From assembly GCA_946401715.1 (NCBI GenBank), contig CAMIVF010000005.1, forward strand, positions 1-35,545: 35,545 nt of DNA, in the 5' to 3' direction. The DNA comes from an uncultured Clostridia bacterium (GTDB lineage: Bacteria; Bacillota; Clostridia; Lachnospirales; Lachnospiraceae). Of this stretch, positions 7,360 to 18,953 are shown piece after piece. The position numbers and the translations under genes are program-made. Positions within the stretch are counted from its first letter, which is position 1. Each line of letters begins with the position of its first letter. Under the pieces are notes generated by a model that did no database searches, was not told where the DNA came from, and saw only the letters and a list, made by a program, of their open reading frames with translations.

Positions 7360-9147
7360 ATGAGAAAAGTCTCTAATGTTATTATCGGCCTGCTTGCGGC
7401 AGGCGTATGCGCTCTGATCACATGGCTTACGCTGGATTCAAATTTCGCGAACGTCATCTATAATCTGGGCTTTCTGGCAGTCATGCTGATCATCATAGCA
7501 GGCGCCTTCGCGATCAGCTTCTCACGTCTTCGCCAGACCCGCCTGGGCCTGGACGGAGCGACGAAGAAGATGAAACAGCTTGCCAGGACCGGCGGCAACA
7601 TGTCTTCCATTACCAGCCCGGGCGCGACGCTTTTTGAAGTGCCTTATCTGGACGGAAAGTATCAGGAATACCTGGCCTTCCTGCATAAGACCAACAGCCC
7701 GACGGATATCGGGGATTACATCGGCGAATACGAGATCAACAACTACACGCACCGCCGTCTGGTGGAGATGGTCCCGGATATTCTGACCAGCCTTGGCATA
7801 CTCGGAACCTTCCTGGGGCTTGTTCTGGGACTGCGCGGGTTTAACCCTGCCAGCTATGAAGCAATGTCCAGCTCTGTCGAATCTCTGATCGACGGAATCA
7901 AGGTTGCGTTTGTCACTTCCATCTACGGACTCTCCCTGTCGCTCGCATTTTCCTACTGGCTGCGCGGCACCCTGACTTCAGTCTCCGAGTCGCTGGACCG
8001 TTTTCTGGATGCGTATTATACCTGCGTGGTTCCGCCGACGGATGCCACCGCGATGAACCATATCATTGCGAACCAGAACTCCCAGACCAAGCTGATGCAG
8101 CAGATGCAGAAGGATCTGGCGAAGGAGGTCGCAGCGAGTCTGTCCAGTTCCATTGAACCCATGGTGGCGCATCTGGACAAGACGATGGATGAGTTTACCG
8201 ATGCGGTGACCATGAACCAGGAAAAGCTGCTTGAGAACATCGGCGAGCGTGTTGCCCGTACCATGAAGCAGGAATTCTTTTCTGAGTTCATCGAGATGCG
8301 CAGGGTCATGGGCGAGGCGAACAAGGCGCAGAGAGAGCACCTGGCATTCATGGACAATGCCGAGAAACAGTTCCAGCAGGATGTCATGGAGGGTGAAGCG
8401 CGCATGGCTCAGGCCATGGATGCTTCTTCCGAGGTTGTGCTCAGAGCCATGACCGCGATGAATGAACAGGAACAGAACCTGTCCACCTTTGTGGCGGATA
8501 TGCGCCGCGCGATGGACGGGATCGTGGAGACGAGCGATCTGAATGTGAAGATGACGCAGCAGATGGAGCATCTGATCGACATGAACGACGACGTCGCGGA
8601 CAAGATGATGGAGCTGGCACAGCTGAGCGAGCGTTATACAAAGAGTCTGGCCAGCGTACAGTCTGCCAACTCGGATCTCTCGGAAGGCCTTGCCGTCATG
8701 AACGATTCGAACATTCGCATGACAGACCAGATCTCGAAGATGAACGCTTCGACGGCGGAAGTGCTGGAAGCCTCAAGGGCGGCACAGATGGAATATATCG
8801 CGGCGTCTTCCGAATACCTGAAGCAGATCCAGGCGTCACAGGACGATCTGTCTGCCCAGATGAAGACACAGCAGAGCAACCTCAAGGAATTCACGGAGTA
8901 CATGACACAGGTTCTCTCGAGAATGACCAAGCTGACAGAGACAAACAGCCAGATGGTGACGAACCTTCAGGTACGCGTGGACAAGCTCAGCCAGTCGCCT
9001 GTGGACGATCTTCTGGTCCAGCAGCAGCTTGACCGCATGATCGGGCTGATGGAAGCGCAGGAGAAGCGTGCTGCGAAACAGGAAGCGGCTGCCGCCGAAG
9101 CGAAGCCGGAAAGTACGCGCCGCAGGGGATTCTTTTCCAGAAACTGA
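7360..9147 (+). CDS. MotA/TolQ/ExbB-type channel with long helical tail (ZorA-like)
   Basis: A 595-residue membrane protein. Predicted membrane helices lie at about 5-25, 34-54, 141-160 and 182-202. The third carries the MotA/ExbB hallmark SLGILGTFLGLVLGL. Between helices 2 and 3 is an 85-residue cytoplasmic segment. From about residue 230 to 560 the chain is polar, Met/Gln/Ala-rich and strongly helical, probably a long cytoplasmic coiled coil, ending in a basic RRRGFFSRN tail. ExbB and TolQ have no such tail, but ZorA of Zorya anti-phage systems does. It is followed by a MotB/OmpA-type partner, so the pair likely forms a stator-like complex driven by an ion gradient. Role unknown; ZorA relatedness is inferred from architecture, not from a search. 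Confidence 0.82.
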   Translation: MRKVSNVIIGLLAAGVCALITWLTLDSNFANVIYNLGFLAVMLIIIAGAFAISFSRLRQTRLGLDGATKKMKQLARTGGNMSSITSPGATLFEVPYLDGKYQEYLAFLHKTNSPTDIGDYIGEYEINNYTHRRLVEMVPDILTSLGILGTFLGLVLGLRGFNPASYEAMSSSVESLIDGIKVAFVTSIYGLSLSLAFSYWLRGTLTSVSESLDRFLDAYYTCVVPPTDATAMNHIIANQNSQTKLMQQMQKDLAKEVAASLSSSIEPMVAHLDKTMDEFTDAVTMNQEKLLENIGERVARTMKQEFFSEFIEMRRVMGEANKAQREHLAFMDNAEKQFQQDVMEGEARMAQAMDASSEVVLRAMTAMNEQEQNLSTFVADMRRAMDGIVETSDLNVKMTQQMEHLIDMNDDVADKMMELAQLSERYTKSLASVQSANSDLSEGLAVMNDSNIRMTDQISKMNASTAEVLEASRAAQMEYIAASSEYLKQIQASQDDLSAQMKTQQSNLKEFTEYMTQVLSRMTKLTETNSQMVTNLQVRVDKLSQSPVDDLLVQQQLDRMIGLMEAQEKRAAKQEAAAAEAKPESTRRRGFFSRN

Positions 9148-9320
9148 GCGCAGTCTTCAGGGCTTCGCCGCGCGGATCTTCGAGACTTTAGTCGTGAGAG
9201 GAGCGTAATTCTGCCAAGGCGGAATTGACCGGATTGTCCGGAAGGGAAGTGTGAGAAGTGCTCAGCGCCGCTGAAGCGCTCAGAGGAAGTTGGGAATCTC
9301 GGACGAGGGGGACATAGAAC
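9148..9320 (+). other. Intercistronic spacer with small hairpins
   Basis: 173 bp between the channel gene and its partner. It has several short inverted repeats (ATTCTGCC/GGCGGAAT, CCGGA/TCCGG and an AGCGC/GCGCT element) but no clear promoter and no convincing small gene. It may tune the relative amounts of the two subunits (inference). Confidence 0.4.
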
Positions 9321-10412
9321 GTGAAAATTGTCAACCGCAGAAGAATGAACGATGAGGGCAGCCAGAATATATGGCGGTCCTATTCGGATATGATGAGCGG
9401 TCTGCTCCTTCTGTTTGTGCTGATCATGGCTGTCTGCCTGATGCAGGCGCAGAAGAATTACAATGAGAAGCTTGCCGAACAGGCTTCCAGGCTGCAGACA
9501 CAGGACGAGCTGGATAAAACCCAGGAGGAACTCCTGCAGAGGGAGTCTGAGGTTGAGGCGCAGTCCATGACCCTGACGGATCTGCAGACAGCGCTGGAAA
9601 GCCAGGCATCTGCGCTTTCCACGAAAGAATCTGAACTGGACGAATCGCAGAAAACGCTCAGTGCAGCGCAGCAGACGCTGGCGCAGCGCGAATCCGAGCT
9701 GCAGGAGCAGCAGCTGCTGGTCACGGAGCAGCAGAATCTTCTGGCCCAGCAGGAATCTGAGCTGCAGGAGCGTGACGCGGCGCTGGTTACGAGCCAGGAG
9801 AAGCTGGACGAGCAGACGCGGCTGATGAGTGAACAGCAGAAAAAGATCGACCAGATCATCGGCGTCAAGGCGGATCTGATTGAATCGCTGAATCAGGAGT
9901 TTTCCGCGAATCAGATCAATGTAAACATTGACTCGCAGACAGGCGCGATCGTGCTCGACTCAAATGTCCTGTTCGCGCTCAGGGAATCAGAGCTGACCGA
10001 AGAGGGTGAGAAGATCCTCTATCAGGTCCTGCCGGTTTACTGCGAAGTGCTTCTGAGCGAGCAGTACGCCGGCTACGTGGCAGAGATCATCATCGACGGG
10101 TATACAGACTCTACCGGAGATTATTTCTCGAATCTGCAGCTGTCCCAGAGCAGGGCGCTCGCGGTGGCAGCCTATCTGCTCCAGATCAGTGATTCCTTCC
10201 TGGACAGCACGACGTCGCAGGCGCTGCAGGAGAAGCTGACGGCGAACGGAAGATCCGAGTCGAATCTGATCCTGGATGAAAATGGCTTCGAGAATCAGGA
10301 TGCGTCCCGCCGTGTGGAAGTAAAGTTCCGCCTGAAGGATGATGAGATGATCCAGGAACTGTCTGAGATCCTGGCGCAGACAGGGGAGACGGCGGCGGCA
10401 GAGTCTCAGTAA
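9321..10412 (+). CDS. MotB/OmpA-type peptidoglycan-binding partner (ZorB-like)
   Basis: A 363-residue protein with a GTG start preceded by GAGGGGGAC. The N-terminus is basic, then comes one membrane helix (about 24-43) with the sequence WRSYSDMMSGLLLLFVLIMA. Asp23 matches the ion-carrying Asp of MotB (YAD motif), so an ion-conducting stator is predicted. Residues about 45-185 form an extracytoplasmic coiled coil with repeated ESELQE-type segments. Residues about 205-345 are an OmpA/MotB domain, with IIDGYTDSTGD (Asp259) and DASRRVEVKF (Asp327, Arg331), the usual diaminopimelate-peptidoglycan contacts. The coiled coil makes it longer than simple flagellar MotB proteins. No flagellar genes are nearby. 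With the upstream gene it forms a membrane motor of unknown output. Confidence 0.85.
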   Translation: MKIVNRRRMNDEGSQNIWRSYSDMMSGLLLLFVLIMAVCLMQAQKNYNEKLAEQASRLQTQDELDKTQEELLQRESEVEAQSMTLTDLQTALESQASALSTKESELDESQKTLSAAQQTLAQRESELQEQQLLVTEQQNLLAQQESELQERDAALVTSQEKLDEQTRLMSEQQKKIDQIIGVKADLIESLNQEFSANQINVNIDSQTGAIVLDSNVLFALRESELTEEGEKILYQVLPVYCEVLLSEQYAGYVAEIIIDGYTDSTGDYFSNLQLSQSRALAVAAYLLQISDSFLDSTTSQALQEKLTANGRSESNLILDENGFENQDASRRVEVKFRLKDDEMIQELSEILAQTGETAAAESQ

Positions 10413-10422
10413 GGGGGTGCCT

Positions 10423-10653
10423 GTGAAGAGGAAGAAACGTCAGATACAGAAGAATGCGGCGGCTCAGCCCGGCCCGGCTGTGGAGCCGGAATCCGTCCCT
10501 GCGTCCGGGAAAAAGTCTGTCTCTGAAAAGGCAGCGGCTGCCAGGCTGACGTTCCAAAAGCGCAAAAAACAGTACCAGCGTATGATGACGCTGCTCCGGG
10601 TGGTGATCCGGATCGTGAATGCGGCCGGCCGGAGTACCATGTACCGGAAATAA
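10423..10653 (+). CDS. Small basic protein, third gene of the ZorAB-like cassette
   Basis: A 76-residue protein starting 10 bases after the stop of the OmpA-type gene. AAGGGGG (10411-10417) fits the GTG at 10423 better than the GTG at 10417. The sequence opens with a KRKKRQIQKN cluster, then has a Pro/Ala-rich linker and a Lys/Arg-rich C-terminal helix (FQKRKKQYQRMMTLLRVVIR). It has no signal peptide or Cys motif. I do not recognise the family. The tight spacing indicates co-translation with the motor genes, so it may be an accessory or adaptor, possibly binding nucleic acid or membrane through its charge (inference). Confidence 0.6.
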   Translation: MKRKKRQIQKNAAAQPGPAVEPESVPASGKKSVSEKAAAARLTFQKRKKQYQRMMTLLRVVIRIVNAAGRSTMYRK

Positions 10654-10790
10654 TTCAGCGAGGATTGTGGCAGCGCGAAGCACGGAACAATCCGTAATTG
10701 ACTTTTGGCGGATTTATCATTCAGCTGTGACCTCCATGGGAGGCGGGCAGCAGAATGAAAACAGGCAGAATAAAGGACAAATAGTGAGAG

Positions 10791-10817
10791 AGCGAGCCGC
10801 CCGGCGGCTCGTTCTTT
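10791..10817 (+). terminator. Terminator of the ZorAB-like cassette
   Basis: AGCGAGCCG pairs with CGGCTCGTT (one G-T pair) around a short CCCGG loop and is followed by a pyrimidine-rich CTTTC. It lies directly in front of the V-ATPase promoter. The 140 bp between the small basic gene and this hairpin contain only a minor CCTCC/GGAGG hairpin. Confidence 0.65.
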
Positions 10818-10819
10818 CA

Positions 10820-10848
10820 TTGACTGACTATAGGCCTTGTGCTAAAAT
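10820..10848 (+). promoter_or_regulatory. Promoter of the V-ATPase operon
   Basis: TTGACT (10820-10825), exactly 17 bp, TAAAAT (10843-10848), with an extended -10 TGC. The leader to the first gene is about 90 nt. Confidence 0.78.
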
Positions 10849-10945
10849 CAGCCTGAAAATTGGCCTGACCAGGGCTGGTTTCAGGACCGGCATCCGGGTT
10901 GGTGCAGTCAGGTATTAACTGACGTTAACTGAAGGAGGTAGAAGG

Positions 10946-11263
10946 ATGGCCAAGAGTACCATTGATGCGATTCGTGAGGTCGAGCAGCAGACAATGGAGG
11001 CCGAGAGGCAGGCTGCAGCCGATGCCAGAGAGCTCGCGACCAGGACCAAAGCTGATGCGGAGGCTTTGATCCGGGAGGCTGTCAAGAATGCGCAGAGCCA
11101 GGCAGACGCGCTCATCGAGGCGGCTGAGGCAAAGCAGAAGGAACTGGTCAATCAGAAGTCTGAGGCGACAGCAAAGACCGTGGAGAACCTGAAGGCGGCT
11201 GCCGCGCCACACAGCGCGGAGGCAGTGAAGGCGGTCCTGGCGATTGCGTCCGGTCAGGAATAA
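10946..11263 (+). CDS. ntpF: V-type ATPase peripheral-stalk subunit (G/H type)
   Basis: A 105-residue, nearly all-helical protein rich in Ala, Glu, Gln and Lys. It matches the small peripheral-stalk subunit that pairs with subunit E (called NtpF in Enterococcus hirae, G in Thermus, AhaH in archaea). The E-G coiled coil holds the catalytic head still against rotation. It is the first gene of the nine-gene operon, in the same place as ntpF in E. hirae. An AAGGAGG site lies 8 bases before the ATG. Sequence of such stalk proteins is poorly conserved, so the call rests mainly on position, size and coiled-coil composition. Confidence 0.82.
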   Translation: MAKSTIDAIREVEQQTMEAERQAAADARELATRTKADAEALIREAVKNAQSQADALIEAAEAKQKELVNQKSEATAKTVENLKAAAAPHSAEAVKAVLAIASGQE

Positions 11264-11285
11264 CAGAAAGGAGTGAAAGCAGCCT

Positions 11286-13786
<2,501 letters not shown>

Positions 13787-13810
13787 CGCCGGAAAGCGAC
13801 TGAGCCGGAT

Positions 13811-13829
13811 TATAAAACATTGTTTTATA
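13811..13829 (+). other. AT-rich hairpin between ntpK and ntpE
   Basis: TATAAAA (13811-13817) pairs with TTTTATA (13823-13829) around a CATTG loop, just before the ntpE ribosome-binding site AGAGGAG. It is the only sizeable structured gap in this operon, at the point where the ring subunit, needed in many copies, is followed by stalk subunits needed in two or three. Confidence 0.45.
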
Positions 13830-13843
13830 GAGGAGACTGATTC

Positions 13844-14434
13844 ATGGCAGGTTTAGATAAGATCTTAGAAGATATCCGCGCTGAGGGTGCCAAGGCGGTC
13901 GAGTCCGTGAAGAGTGCGGCACAGGCCGCATACGATGCGGAGATGGAGAAAGCCCGGAAGGAAGCAGACGCCCAGGCGCAGAAGATCCTGTCGAAGGCGC
14001 AGCTTCAGGCGGATGACCTGATTGCCAGGGCAGATGCGGCTGCGGCGCTCGAGGAGAAGCGTATGCTTCTGGGCGCGAAGCAGGAGCTGATCTCGGACGT
14101 GATCAACCAGGCAAAGGAAGCATTTGTGAATCTTCCCGCGGAGCAGTATTTTGAACTGGTCCTGAAGCTGATCGGCCAGAATGCGCTGAAGAGGGAAGGT
14201 GAGATCTGCTTCAGCAGACGGGATTTTGAGCGGCTGCCAAAGGACTTTGCCGCGAAGCTTGTCGCGGCGCTTCCTGAGGGTGCTGCACTGAATGTGTCCA
14301 GAGAGGACGCAAAAATCGAAGGCGGTTTCATCCTGAAGTACGACGGACTGGAGCAGAATCTTTCCGTGGAAGAGATTTTCGAGGAGAAGAGAGACCAGAT
14401 GACAGACGCGGCAGGGAAGGTCCTGTTTCCCTGA
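13844..14434 (+). CDS. ntpE: V-type ATPase peripheral-stalk subunit E
   Basis: A 196-residue subunit with a long N-terminal helix (about residues 1-95, Ala/Glu/Lys-rich, partner of subunit G) and a C-terminal globular domain that grips the top of the A3B3 head. The ending KIEGGFILKYDGLEQNLSV is the typical E-subunit C-terminal pattern, followed by the EEIFEEKRDQM helix. The length (about 190-200) and gene order match other bacterial V-ATPases. An AGAGGAG site precedes the ATG. Confidence 0.93.
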   Translation: MAGLDKILEDIRAEGAKAVESVKSAAQAAYDAEMEKARKEADAQAQKILSKAQLQADDLIARADAAAALEEKRMLLGAKQELISDVINQAKEAFVNLPAEQYFELVLKLIGQNALKREGEICFSRRDFERLPKDFAAKLVAALPEGAALNVSREDAKIEGGFILKYDGLEQNLSVEEIFEEKRDQMTDAAGKVLFP

Positions 14435-14451
14435 CAAGAAGGAGTAATGCA

Positions 14452-15417
14452 ATGGCCGAACAGTATATTTACGCGGTCGCGCGTGTCCGTTCCCGTGAGC
14501 TGTCCCTGTTAAGCGAATCCGTGATCGCTCAGCTGTGTGCCGCAGCGAATGAGGAAGACTGTCTCAGAATTCTCTCTGAGAGAGGCTGGGGCAGCCAGGA
14601 GCTTTCCAGCGAGGCGATGTTTGCGCAGGAGGAAGAGAAAACCTGGGAATTCATCCGGGAGCTGGTGCCGGATCAGATGCAGGTGTTCGATGTGTTCCGC
14701 CTTGCGGATGACTATCACAACCTGAAAGCGGCCGTCAAGGACAGCTGTATCGACGGCGAGCACCCTGGCATCTATCTCAAAAGCGGAACGCTGGATCCGG
14801 AGAAGATTGCACAGGCACTGGAAGAATCGGACTATGAGATTTTGCCGGAGCCGATGCGCGAGGTCGCCAGGGAAGCAAAGGAAGTCCTGCTGCAGACCCG
14901 CGATGGACAGTTGTGCGATGCGATCATAGACCGGGCAGCGCTTGAAGCGGTCCGGAAGGCCGGAGAAGCCACAGGCGAGAAGCTGCTGGCGGATTACGGC
15001 GAACTGATCTGTGCGACCGGCGACATCAAGACGGCGATCCGCAGTGCAAAGAACGGAAAGGACAGACAGTTCCTGGTGAAGGCACTCGCCCCCTGCAGGA
15101 CTCTGGACACAGAGCTTCTGGCAGATGCGGCCGCTGCAGGAACGGAAGCGGTTCTGGCGTACCTGGAGCATACGGATTATGCCGACGCGGTGGATGAACT
15201 GAAGCAGTCCGTGGCTTCCTTTGAACGCTGGTGCGATAACCGTATGATCGAGACGATCCGTCCCGAGATCCACAACCCGTTCGGGATCGGACCGGTCGCG
15301 GCGTACATTCTTGCCCGTGAGAACGAGATTAAGACGGTGCGCATTATCCTTGCGGCAAAGAGGAACAACCTGCCGGAGGAGATGCTCACGGAAAGGGTAA
15401 GGGTGATGTATGTATAA
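14452..15417 (+). CDS. ntpC: V-type ATPase subunit C (d subunit)
   Basis: A 321-residue subunit that sits as a funnel-shaped socket between the rotor ring and the central shaft (D-F), transmitting rotation. The N-terminus YIYAVARVRSREL, the repeated helical domains and the C-terminal IGPVAAYILARENEIKTVRI are family hallmarks. The last segment is the conserved part of the third domain. An AAGGAG site lies before the ATG. Its end overlaps the next gene by eight bases, indicating translational coupling. Confidence 0.94.
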   Translation: MAEQYIYAVARVRSRELSLLSESVIAQLCAAANEEDCLRILSERGWGSQELSSEAMFAQEEEKTWEFIRELVPDQMQVFDVFRLADDYHNLKAAVKDSCIDGEHPGIYLKSGTLDPEKIAQALEESDYEILPEPMREVAREAKEVLLQTRDGQLCDAIIDRAALEAVRKAGEATGEKLLADYGELICATGDIKTAIRSAKNGKDRQFLVKALAPCRTLDTELLADAAAAGTEAVLAYLEHTDYADAVDELKQSVASFERWCDNRMIETIRPEIHNPFGIGPVAAYILARENEIKTVRIILAAKRNNLPEEMLTERVRVMYV

Positions 15418-15739
15418 GGCAGCAGTAATGGGTGACTGGGATTCCATCTATGGATTCTCCGCGCTTGGACTGGATACCTTCCGCGTTGAGGCGGAGGATT
15501 CGGAGCAGGAGGCGGTGGAGCTTCTGAGGAGGCTTGCCCATGGTCATTATGAAGTGATCTATATTACGGAGTCGCTGATGAAGCGCATATCCGACGAGGT
15601 TGACCGGTACCGCCTGCAGGCGAGCCCCGCGGTGATTCCCATTCCGGGGATCTCCGGCAACACAGGGGAAGGCATCCGGGCCGTGAAAAAAGCGGTGGAA
15701 CAGGCCGTCGGCAGCGACATCGTGTTTGGAAAAGACTGA
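15410..15739 (+). CDS. ntpG: V-type ATPase central-shaft subunit F
   Basis: A 109-residue protein of the F-subunit family (encoded by ntpG in E. hirae). It binds subunit D in the rotating shaft and can stimulate ATP hydrolysis. The Rossmann-like pattern is clear: KAAVMGDWDSIYGFSALG at the start, then a buried strand YEVIYITESLM and the PIPGISGNTG segment. Length (about 100-110) is normal. Its start overlaps the ntpC end by eight bases. Confidence 0.93.
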   Translation: MYKAAVMGDWDSIYGFSALGLDTFRVEAEDSEQEAVELLRRLAHGHYEVIYITESLMKRISDEVDRYRLQASPAVIPIPGISGNTGEGIRAVKKAVEQAVGSDIVFGKD

Positions 15740-15780
15740 ATATCTCCACGATATGAACAAGTAAAAGGAGCAGGACAGAT

Positions 15781-17553
15781 ATGGCAAAGGGAACAATCAA
15801 GAAGGTGTCCGGACCGCTTGTCGTTGCGACAGGCATGCGCGACGCGAACATGTTCGATGTGTGCCGTGTCTCGGACAGGAGACTGATCGGAGAAGTCATC
15901 GAGATCCATGGGGATGAGGCTTCCGTTCAGGTCTATGAGGAGACGGCAGGCCTGGCCCCGGGAGAACCGGTGGAGTCGACAGGAGCGCCGCTTTCCGTGG
16001 AACTTGGCCCGGGACTGATGGGAAGTATCTATGATGGAATCCAGAGACCTCTGGCAGAGATCATGAAGCAGACGAATTCCAATCTTCTGGCCAGAGGAAT
16101 TGAAGTTCCGGCACTCAGCCGTGAGAAGATCTGGCACTTCGTGCCGACGGCAAAGGCCGGCGATCATCTCGTCGGCGGCGATATCCTGGGCACGGTGCAG
16201 GAGACGCACATTATCACACAGAAAATCATGGTTCCGCCGAATGTTGAGGGCGACCTGAAGTCGATCCAGGAAGGAGACTTCAAGGCGACGGATACGGTGG
16301 CGGTTCTGCAGCTGGCCGATGGCACTGAGAAAGAGCTTACGCTGATCCAGAAGTGGCCGGTCCGCCGCGAGAGACCGTATGTGAAGAAGCTTGCGCCGGA
16401 CAAACCGCTGGTCACCGGACAGAGAGTCATCGACACCCTGTTCCCGATTGCCATGGGCGGTGTCGCCGCGATCCCGGGCCCGTTCGGTTCCGGCAAGACC
16501 GTCGTGCAGCATCAGCTGGCGAAGTGGGCCGAGGCGGATGTCGTTGTCTACATCGGCTGCGGCGAGCGCGGCAACGAGATGACGGACGTTCTGAACGAGT
16601 TCCCGGCGCTGAAGGACCCGAAGACAGGCTACTCTCTGATGGAGCGTACCGTTCTGATCGCGAACACCTCCGACATGCCGGTTGCGGCCCGTGAGGCGTC
16701 CATCTATACCGGTATTACCATCGCAGAGTATTTCCGTGACATGGGCTACTCGGTTGCACTGATGGCGGACTCCACCTCCCGCTGGGCAGAGGCCCTCAGA
16801 GAGATGAGCGGACGTCTGGAAGAGATGCCCGGTGAGGAAGGCTACCCCGCGTACCTGTCCTCCCGTCTGGCACAGTTCTACGAGAGAGCCGGACATGTGG
16901 TGACACTGGGCTCTGAAGGCAGGGAAGGAACCCTGAGTGCGATCGGCGCGGTTTCGCCTGCGGGCGGTGACATCTCCGAGCCGGTTTCCCAGGCAACGCT
17001 GCGTATCGTCAAGGTCTTCTGGAGACTGGATTCGGAGCTTGCCTACCAGAGACATTTCCCTGCGATCAACTGGCTGAGCTCCTATTCCCTGTATCTGGAC
17101 TCCCTCGGCAAGTGGTTTGACAGCCAGACCGACGGCGAGTGGATGAAGCTCAGGGCACAGATGATGAGAATCCTGCAGCAGGAGAGTGAGCTCAATGAAA
17201 TGGTGCAGCTGGTCGGTATGGACGCGCTGTCCGCACCGGACCGCCTGACCATGGAAGCGGCGCGCTCGATCCGTGAGGACTACCTGAACCAGAACGCGTT
17301 CATGGATTCCGATACCTACACCACCCTGGAGAAGCAGCATCTGATGATGAAGCTGATCCTGGCTTACTATGACAAGGGAAATGAAGCGCTGAAGAACGGT
17401 GCTACAATCGATTCCCTGGTGAAGCTGGACTGCCGTGAGGATATCGGCCGTTACAAGTACACGGATATCGGGAAGATCCATGATGAATACGACAGGATTA
17501 TGAAGAACCTGGAAAGCGGGATCCGCGAGGCTCTCGACAAGGAACAGGAGTAA
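15781..17553 (+). CDS. ntpA: V-type ATPase catalytic subunit A
   Basis: A 590-residue catalytic subunit, three copies per head. The Walker A loop GPFGSGKT has Lys239. Downstream are the GCGERGNEM segment with the catalytic Glu, the Walker B-region [20 protein letters not shown], and the long non-homologous insertion (about residues 110-200) that separates A subunits from F-type beta subunits. Family length is 575-600. An AAAAGGAGC site precedes the ATG, and subunit B starts 12 bases after the stop. A long open frame on the opposite strand across ntpA and ntpB is a codon-bias shadow. Confidence 0.98.
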   Translation: MAKGTIKKVSGPLVVATGMRDANMFDVCRVSDRRLIGEVIEIHGDEASVQVYEETAGLAPGEPVESTGAPLSVELGPGLMGSIYDGIQRPLAEIMKQTNSNLLARGIEVPALSREKIWHFVPTAKAGDHLVGGDILGTVQETHIITQKIMVPPNVEGDLKSIQEGDFKATDTVAVLQLADGTEKELTLIQKWPVRRERPYVKKLAPDKPLVTGQRVIDTLFPIAMGGVAAIPGPFGSGKTVVQHQLAKWAEADVVVYIGCGERGNEMTDVLNEFPALKDPKTGYSLMERTVLIANTSDMPVAAREASIYTGITIAEYFRDMGYSVALMADSTSRWAEALREMSGRLEEMPGEEGYPAYLSSRLAQFYERAGHVVTLGSEGREGTLSAIGAVSPAGGDISEPVSQATLRIVKVFWRLDSELAYQRHFPAINWLSSYSLYLDSLGKWFDSQTDGEWMKLRAQMMRILQQESELNEMVQLVGMDALSAPDRLTMEAARSIREDYLNQNAFMDSDTYTTLEKQHLMMKLILAYYDKGNEALKNGATIDSLVKLDCREDIGRYKYTDIGKIHDEYDRIMKNLESGIREALDKEQE

Positions 17554-17565
17554 GGGGGCACAGAT

Positions 17566-18939
17566 ATGGCAAAGGAATACAGAACGATTCAGGAAGTTGC
17601 CGGCCCTCTGATGATGGTGCGCGGCGTGGAAGGTGTTGCGTACGACGAGCTTGGCGAGATCGAGCTGGAGAGCGGCGAGAAGAGAAGATGCAGAGTTCTC
17701 GAGATCAACGGCGGCAATGCACTGGTGCAGCTGTTCGAGAATTCTACCGGTATCAATGTGGAATCCTCGAAGGTACGGTTCCTTGGCAGGTCCATGGAGC
17801 TTGGCGTATCGGAGGATATGCTCTCGCGCGTCTTTGACGGACTGGGACGTCCGATCGATGACGGCCCGGAGATTCTGCCCGACGAGAGAAGAGACATCAA
17901 CGGACTGCCGATGAACCCGGCTGCCCGTGCGTATCCGGAGGAGTTCATCCAGACAGGCGTGTCTGCGATTGACGGACTGAACACACTGGTCAGAGGCCAG
18001 AAGCTTCCGATCTTCTCCGCGTCCGGTCTTCCGCACGCACAGCTTGCGGCGCAGATCGCCCGCCAGGCGAAGGTTGTCGGAACCCAGGAGCCGTTCGCGG
18101 TTGTATTTGCCGCGATGGGTATCACATTCGAGGAATCGAACTACTTTATCGAATCCTTCCGCGAGACCGGCGCGATCGACCGTGCGGTCCTGTTCATGAA
18201 CCTGGCAAATGACCCTGCCGTCGAGCGTATCGCGACCCCGCGTATGGCGCTGACCGCCGCAGAGTATCTCGCATTTGAGAAGGGCATGCACGTCCTGGTC
18301 ATCATGACCGATATTACGAACTACGCCGACGCGCTGCGTGAGATTTCCGCAGCCCGCAAGGAGGTTCCGGGACGCCGCGGCTATCCGGGCTACATGTACA
18401 CGGACCTTGCCTCTTTATATGAGAGAGCAGGACGCCAGATCGGCAGGAAGGGATCCATCACCATGATTCCGATCCTGACCATGCCGGAAGATGACAAGAC
18501 CCATCCGATCCCGGACCTGACCGGATACATTACGGAAGGCCAGATCATTTTGAGCCGTGACCTGTACCGCAAGGGCCTCGAGCCGCCGATCGACGTGCTT
18601 CCGTCCCTGTCCCGTCTGAAGGATAAGGGTATCGGCGACGGCAAGACGAGAGAAGACCACGCCAACACCATGAACCAGCTGTTCGCCGCCTACGCAAGAG
18701 GCAAGGACGCGAAGGAACTCATGGTCATCCTCGGCGAGGCTGCCCTGACCGATATTGACAAGCTGTACGCGAAGTTCTCCGATGAATTCGAAGAAAAGTA
18801 CGTCAATCAGGGATACCGGACCGACCGGTCGATCCAGGAGACCCTGGATCTTGGCTGGGAGCTTCTGCGCATTCTGCCCAGAGGCGAGCTGAAGAGAATC
18901 AAGGACGAGTATCTGGACAAGTACTACGAGAAGAAATAA
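17566..18939 (+). CDS. ntpB: V-type ATPase regulatory subunit B
   Basis: A 457-residue non-catalytic nucleotide-binding-type subunit alternating with A in the head. The Walker A loop is degenerate, as expected for B ([18 protein letters not shown] instead of a GxxxxGKT). The Arg that reaches into the catalytic site lies in the [11 protein letters not shown] region. The [33 protein letters not shown] stretch (about residues 246-279) is the B-subunit signature. Length is typical. It is closely spaced between ntpA and ntpD. Confidence 0.98.
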   Translation: MAKEYRTIQEVAGPLMMVRGVEGVAYDELGEIELESGEKRRCRVLEINGGNALVQLFENSTGINVESSKVRFLGRSMELGVSEDMLSRVFDGLGRPIDDGPEILPDERRDINGLPMNPAARAYPEEFIQTGVSAIDGLNTLVRGQKLPIFSASGLPHAQLAAQIARQAKVVGTQEPFAVVFAAMGITFEESNYFIESFRETGAIDRAVLFMNLANDPAVERIATPRMALTAAEYLAFEKGMHVLVIMTDITNYADALREISAARKEVPGRRGYPGYMYTDLASLYERAGRQIGRKGSITMIPILTMPEDDKTHPIPDLTGYITEGQIILSRDLYRKGLEPPIDVLPSLSRLKDKGIGDGKTREDHANTMNQLFAAYARGKDAKELMVILGEAALTDIDKLYAKFSDEFEEKYVNQGYRTDRSIQETLDLGWELLRILPRGELKRIKDEYLDKYYEKK

Positions 18940-18953
18940 GGGGGTGACCTCCT

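Noticed and set aside
9148-9320. A small gene between the channel and OmpA-type genes
   Set aside because: All frames are short or lack a ribosome-binding site; the longest, about 19 codons from a GTG, ends just before the real start.
7360-10412. Flagellar motA-motB
   Set aside because: The channel protein has a tail of over 300 residues and a different loop layout, the partner has a long coiled coil, and no flagellar or chemotaxis genes are nearby.
7360-10653. A complete Zorya defence system
   Set aside because: The neighbours are a wall hydrolase and the V-ATPase operon; no zorC, zorD or zorE-type gene is within the window. Only ZorAB-like architecture can be claimed.
15559-18291. A 910-codon open frame on the minus strand across ntpG, ntpA and ntpB
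   Set aside because: It is antisense to three clearly identified ATPase genes, has no ribosome-binding site and reads as low-similarity His/Leu/Arg-rich sequence, as expected from GC-biased third positions of the real genes.
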